A DNA stretch of 8,164 nucleotides from JBKPCD01 sp046727175. GTDB taxonomy: Bacteria > Acidobacteriota > Vicinamibacteria > Vicinamibacterales > 2-12-FULL-66-21. The notes below the pieces were generated by a model. It was not told the DNA's origin. It did no database searches and was given only the letters and a program-made list of their open reading frames with translations. Below are positions 5,701 through 8,164 of the stretch, piece after piece. Each line of letters opens with the position of its first letter. The stretch's first letter is position 1. The DNA lies in contig JBKPCD010000064.1 of assembly GCA_046727175.1 (NCBI GenBank), positions 1 through 8,164 of the forward strand, read 5' to 3'. Position numbers and translations under genes: made by a program.

Positions 5701-6861
5701 TTGAAGCGAATAGGAATGGGGCTCGTCGGTGCGGGGTTCGTGGGGCCGCACCACATTGACGCCGTACGACGGCTCGGACACGTCGATGTCGTCGCGATTG
5801 CCGGAAGCAGCGACGCGTCGGCCAAGAAGAAGGCGGATTCGCTCGGCGTCCCGCGCGCGTACGGCAGTTATGAGGCGCTGCTCGGCGACAAAGATGTCCA
5901 GGTGATCCACAACGCGACGCCGAACTATCTGCATTATGCCGTGAACTCCGCGGCGATTGCGCGCGGCAAGCACGTCGTTTCGGACAAGCCGCTCGCGATG
6001 ACAACGGCCGAAGCCAGGCGGTTGCTCGACGAAGCGCGTCGCGCCGGGATCGTCCACGCCGTGACGTTCAACTATCGCGGCAACCCGCTCGTGCAGCAGG
6101 CCCGCCACATGGTTGCGCGCGGGGATATCGGCAAGCCGCACTTCCTCGTCGGATACTACCTCCAGGATTGGCTGATCAAGGACACGGATTATTCCTGGCG
6201 TCTCGAGCCCGACAAAGGCGGCGCATCGTCGGCGCTCGGCGACATCGGCTCTCACTGGTGCGATCTGGCGCAGCATGTCAGCGGACTGCGGATCACGCAT
6301 GTGCTCGGAGACATTACGACGGTCATTCCGAAGCGAAAGAAACCACGGGGCTCGCGAGAAGCCTTTCAGGCCGGAGGCAACGAGGACGTCGACCTCGTGG
6401 ACATCAAGGTCGAGGATCTGGCATCGGTGCTCGTTCGATTCGACAACGGAGCGAAGGGGAGCTTCTCGGTCGGTCAGGTCTGCGCCGGTCACAAGAACGA
6501 TCTCGTCCTCGAGCTATGCGGGCCGAAGGGATCGATGCGATGGCGGCAGGAGTACCAGAACGAACTCTGGCTCGGCTACCGCGACAAGGCCAACGAGATC
6601 CTGCAGAAGGATCCATCGCTGATCGACGAAGAGGTCCGCTCGTACGCCCACCTCCCGGGCGGGCATCAGGAGTCGTGGGCGGACGCCTTCACCAATGTGA
6701 TGCGGGACATCTACGGGTTCATCGCGGACGGGAAGCGCCCAGACGATGCCCATCCGCCGGCGTTCGCGACGTTCGAGGATGGCTACCGCGCGAACTGCAT
6801 CATCGAGGCGATCCTCGAAAGCGCCAAACAAGGCGGCGTGTGGAAGGAGGTCAGGTACTAG
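5701..6861 (+). CDS. Gfo/Idh/MocA-family NAD(P)-dependent sugar oxidoreductase
   Basis: This is a 386-aa cytosolic dehydrogenase of the glucose-fructose oxidoreductase / inositol dehydrogenase family; members oxidise or reduce sugars and inositols with NAD(P). The N-terminal Rossmann motif is GLVGAGFVGPHH (7-18), with beta-2 ending at AIAGSS (32-37). NATPNYLH (71-78) and the catalytic-lysine motif SDKP (94-97, Lys96) follow. The C-terminal half carries the family signature GGASSALGDIGSHWCDLAQH (173-192), with Asp181 and His185 as probable catalytic residues. It ends with the usual EDGYRANCIIEAILESAKQG (359-378). No signal peptide is present. Start is TTG, supported by GGAGGA 7 nt upstream. 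The downstream TIM-barrel gene begins 2 bp after the stop, so the two are almost certainly one transcript and probably act in the same sugar pathway. Substrate and direction are unknown; a 3-keto-sugar dehydrogenase or reductase role is one possibility. Confidence 0.92.
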   Translation: MKRIGMGLVGAGFVGPHHIDAVRRLGHVDVVAIAGSSDASAKKKADSLGVPRAYGSYEALLGDKDVQVIHNATPNYLHYAVNSAAIARGKHVVSDKPLAMTTAEARRLLDEARRAGIVHAVTFNYRGNPLVQQARHMVARGDIGKPHFLVGYYLQDWLIKDTDYSWRLEPDKGGASSALGDIGSHWCDLAQHVSGLRITHVLGDITTVIPKRKKPRGSREAFQAGGNEDVDLVDIKVEDLASVLVRFDNGAKGSFSVGQVCAGHKNDLVLELCGPKGSMRWRQEYQNELWLGYRDKANEILQKDPSLIDEEVRSYAHLPGGHQESWADAFTNVMRDIYGFIADGKRPDDAHPPAFATFEDGYRANCIIEAILESAKQGGVWKEVRY

Positions 6862-6863
6862 CG

Positions 6864-8105
6864 ATGTCCGTCAAAGCGTTCCAACCGCAGTTCATGAAGG
6901 TCGGCATCCTCACGGCAGCGCTTCAGGAGCTGACGCCGCGCGAGGTGCGCGATCCCGATCCGGATCGCGCGATCGAGGAATGGGTCGCGTTCGCACGCGA
7001 GCTCGGGGCCGACTACATTCAATTGTCCGCGGCCCTCCATCCCACGGAAACCGACGTGCCTCCGGAAGCGATGCTGGATCCGGTGGCGAACACGCTGGAT
7101 TTGCGGCGGCCGTTCGACAAGGAGCGCGCGCGTCGCGTCCAGGCTGCGCTCACCACGCACCGGCTCGGCATCTCGGACATCGGGTACTTCGACAACATGC
7201 TCCACCACGACCCCGCGGTCCGTCAGAAAAAGCACGATTTCATGCGCCGCGTCTTCGATACGGCGGTGCTGCTCGGCGTCAACGCCGTCTGCGGCTTCGT
7301 CGGCCGCAATCAGCAGCACAGTATGGACGAGAACCTCCTCGACTTCGAGGAGCAGTTCATTCCGCTGCTGAGAGCGGCGAAAGAACGCGGGCTGACCTAT
7401 CGTGTCGAGCAGTGCCCGATGCCGGGATGGACGACTGGAGACAACTTCCACAACAACATCGCGTACACCCCCGGCACGTGGATCGCGTTGCACCGTATCT
7501 GCGCGAAGCACGGCGTCGGCGATCAATTCCGCATTCATTACGATCCGTCGCACGCGATCCTGATGGGGCAGGACACGCGGTCGATCTTCCACTACCTGAA
7601 GGACACGGGATACAACTTCCTGATCGGCGGCTTCCACGTCAAAGGGCAGGTGATCGACGCGAAGGGCGTGGCCGCGTGGGGCTACGGCGGTCAGACAGTG
7701 GAGCGCGGCGACTGGATCAATGGCAAGCCATCGTCGAACCCCGCCGATCAGCTCAACGCGTGGAAGAAACAGATCGTGCTCTGCGAGCACGAGCTCCCCG
7801 GCACCGCGCGCCACGATCCGCTGGCGTACCTGCAGAACCGGACCGTCGACTGGCTGGATCACCAGCTCGCCGCGCGCGAGCTCCTTCAACTCGACGTCGC
7901 GAACACGCACCTCGTGGTCGAACACGAGTACCCGAAGGCTCGCATCCAGGACAAGGAACGGCTGAAGCCGATTCTGCAGGGATCGATTGCGTTCGTGCGG
8001 CACATCGACGAAGCCGCGGGTGCGATGTACGCGCTGCAGCACGACGTCCTCGGCGGGCAGGGGATTCCCGTGCAGGGAGTGGGGAGGCAGGCTTATCGAT
8101 CGTAG
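6864..8105 (+). CDS. Xylose-isomerase-like TIM-barrel protein (sugar phosphate isomerase/epimerase family)
   Basis: This 413-aa product belongs to the AP-endonuclease-2 / xylose-isomerase-like TIM-barrel superfamily, whose members are metal-dependent isomerases, epimerases, dehydratases or lyases of sugars and inositols. Barrel segments are KVGILTAAL (12-20), LGADYIQLSAAL (47-58), AVLLGVNAVCGFVG (134-147), YRVEQC (179-184), FRIHYDPSH (222-230), GGFHVKG (255-261) and HLVVEHEY (349-356). Likely metal or catalytic ligands are Glu182, Asp227, His230, His258 and Glu353 or Glu355. At 413 aa it is clearly longer than the usual 270-300 aa. The extra length is mainly a stretch of about 90 residues between His258 and the final Glu, plus a C-terminal extension. 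It starts 2 bp after the oxidoreductase stop. GGAGG lies 13 nt upstream and TCAGG 8 nt upstream. An ATG at 6894 is possible but lacks a ribosome site. The frame also runs open far upstream, inside the preceding gene; that part is not coding. Confidence 0.88.
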   Translation: MSVKAFQPQFMKVGILTAALQELTPREVRDPDPDRAIEEWVAFARELGADYIQLSAALHPTETDVPPEAMLDPVANTLDLRRPFDKERARRVQAALTTHRLGISDIGYFDNMLHHDPAVRQKKHDFMRRVFDTAVLLGVNAVCGFVGRNQQHSMDENLLDFEEQFIPLLRAAKERGLTYRVEQCPMPGWTTGDNFHNNIAYTPGTWIALHRICAKHGVGDQFRIHYDPSHAILMGQDTRSIFHYLKDTGYNFLIGGFHVKGQVIDAKGVAAWGYGGQTVERGDWINGKPSSNPADQLNAWKKQIVLCEHELPGTARHDPLAYLQNRTVDWLDHQLAARELLQLDVANTHLVVEHEYPKARIQDKERLKPILQGSIAFVRHIDEAAGAMYALQHDVLGGQGIPVQGVGRQAYRS

Positions 8106-8109
8106 GTGT

Positions 8110-8137
8110 CGGGACTCGAGGCTCGGGATTCGGCGCT
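8110..8137 (+). repeat. Degenerate heptanucleotide tandem array at right end
   Basis: Starting 5 bp after the last stop codon there are four consecutive 7-bp units: CGGGACT, CGAGGCT, CGGGATT and CGGCGCT. The period matches the arrays at 5513-5547 and 5642-5669, but the unit differs. It is followed by a partial palindromic repeat. Confidence 0.65.
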
Positions 8138-8144
8138 CGTCACC

Positions 8145-8164
8145 GTGGGGCGCGGTCTTTAGAC
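8145..8164. repeat. Palindromic repeat, copy 3, cut by window edge
   Basis: GTGGGGCGCGGTCTTTAGAC matches the left half of the palindrome family (compare TGTAGGGCGGGGTCTTC, the reverse complement of 2541-2557; 13 of 17 positions) and then begins the return arm with AGAC. The other half presumably lies beyond the window. Confidence 0.6.

Noticed and set aside
6168..6863. 232-aa upstream extension of the TIM-barrel reading frame (possible fusion protein)
   Set aside because: It overlaps the Gfo/Idh/MocA gene in another frame, is Arg-rich and motif-free; the true start at 6864 follows the previous stop by 2 bp.
6858..8042. 394-aa antisense open frame opposite the TIM-barrel gene
   Set aside because: Val/Arg/Asp-rich mirror of a gene with intact metal-ligand motifs; no ribosome site or domain recognised.

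Overview
The window is GC-rich and gene-dense, with mostly short intergenic gaps. It carries seven protein genes: one small-subunit gene near the left edge and six complete genes. The gene content suggests a heterotrophic, polysaccharide- or glycoside-using soil or sediment bacterium. It includes a Tat-type gluconate-dehydrogenase small subunit with a GMC flavoprotein, secreted Gly/Arg-rich esterases, an exported NIPSNAP protein, and a Gfo/Idh/MocA plus xylose-isomerase-like TIM-barrel pair. This repertoire and style resemble Acidobacteriota (Vicinamibacteria-like). That placement is inference: no rRNA or marker gene is present.

Layout. Positions 92-685 and 768-2516 (+) encode the small and catalytic subunits of a membrane or periplasmic FAD-dependent sugar dehydrogenase. 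A 59-bp palindromic element lies between them. Converging on them from the right (-) are a NIPSNAP-family protein (2575-3018) and, upstream of it, a lipoprotein-type alpha/beta hydrolase of the BD-FAE/acetyl-xylan-esterase kind (3143-4096). A 136-bp divergent promoter region separates this hydrolase from a second secreted esterase (+, 4233-5483), which has an N-terminal E-set/CBM48-like domain. After a 217-bp spacer with inverted arrays of 7-bp repeats come a Gfo/Idh/MocA oxidoreductase (TTG start, 5701-6861) and a long xylose-isomerase-like TIM-barrel protein (6864-8105), only 2 bp apart. The right end holds another 7-bp-period array and the start of a palindromic repeat that is cut by the window edge.

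How the genes may work together (inference). The two secreted esterases could remove acyl or feruloyl groups from plant-type glycans. The periplasmic FAD dehydrogenase would oxidise released sugars or glycosides, possibly at C3 to 3-keto sugars. The NAD(P)-dependent oxidoreductase and the metal-dependent TIM-barrel isomerase/lyase would process the oxidised sugars. Similar enzyme classes (sugar 3-dehydrogenase plus TIM-barrel lyase/isomerase) are known from oxidative, non-hydrolytic glycoside cleavage. No substrate can be read from the sequence.

The most unusual non-coding content is two kinds of short repeat confined to intergenic DNA. One is a dispersed GTCTTNAAGAC-centred palindrome, seen three times, each downstream of a gene. 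The other is a set of degenerate heptanucleotide tandem arrays, seen three times, two of them forming an inverted pair. No CRISPR array, tRNA, rRNA, transposase or phage gene was seen.
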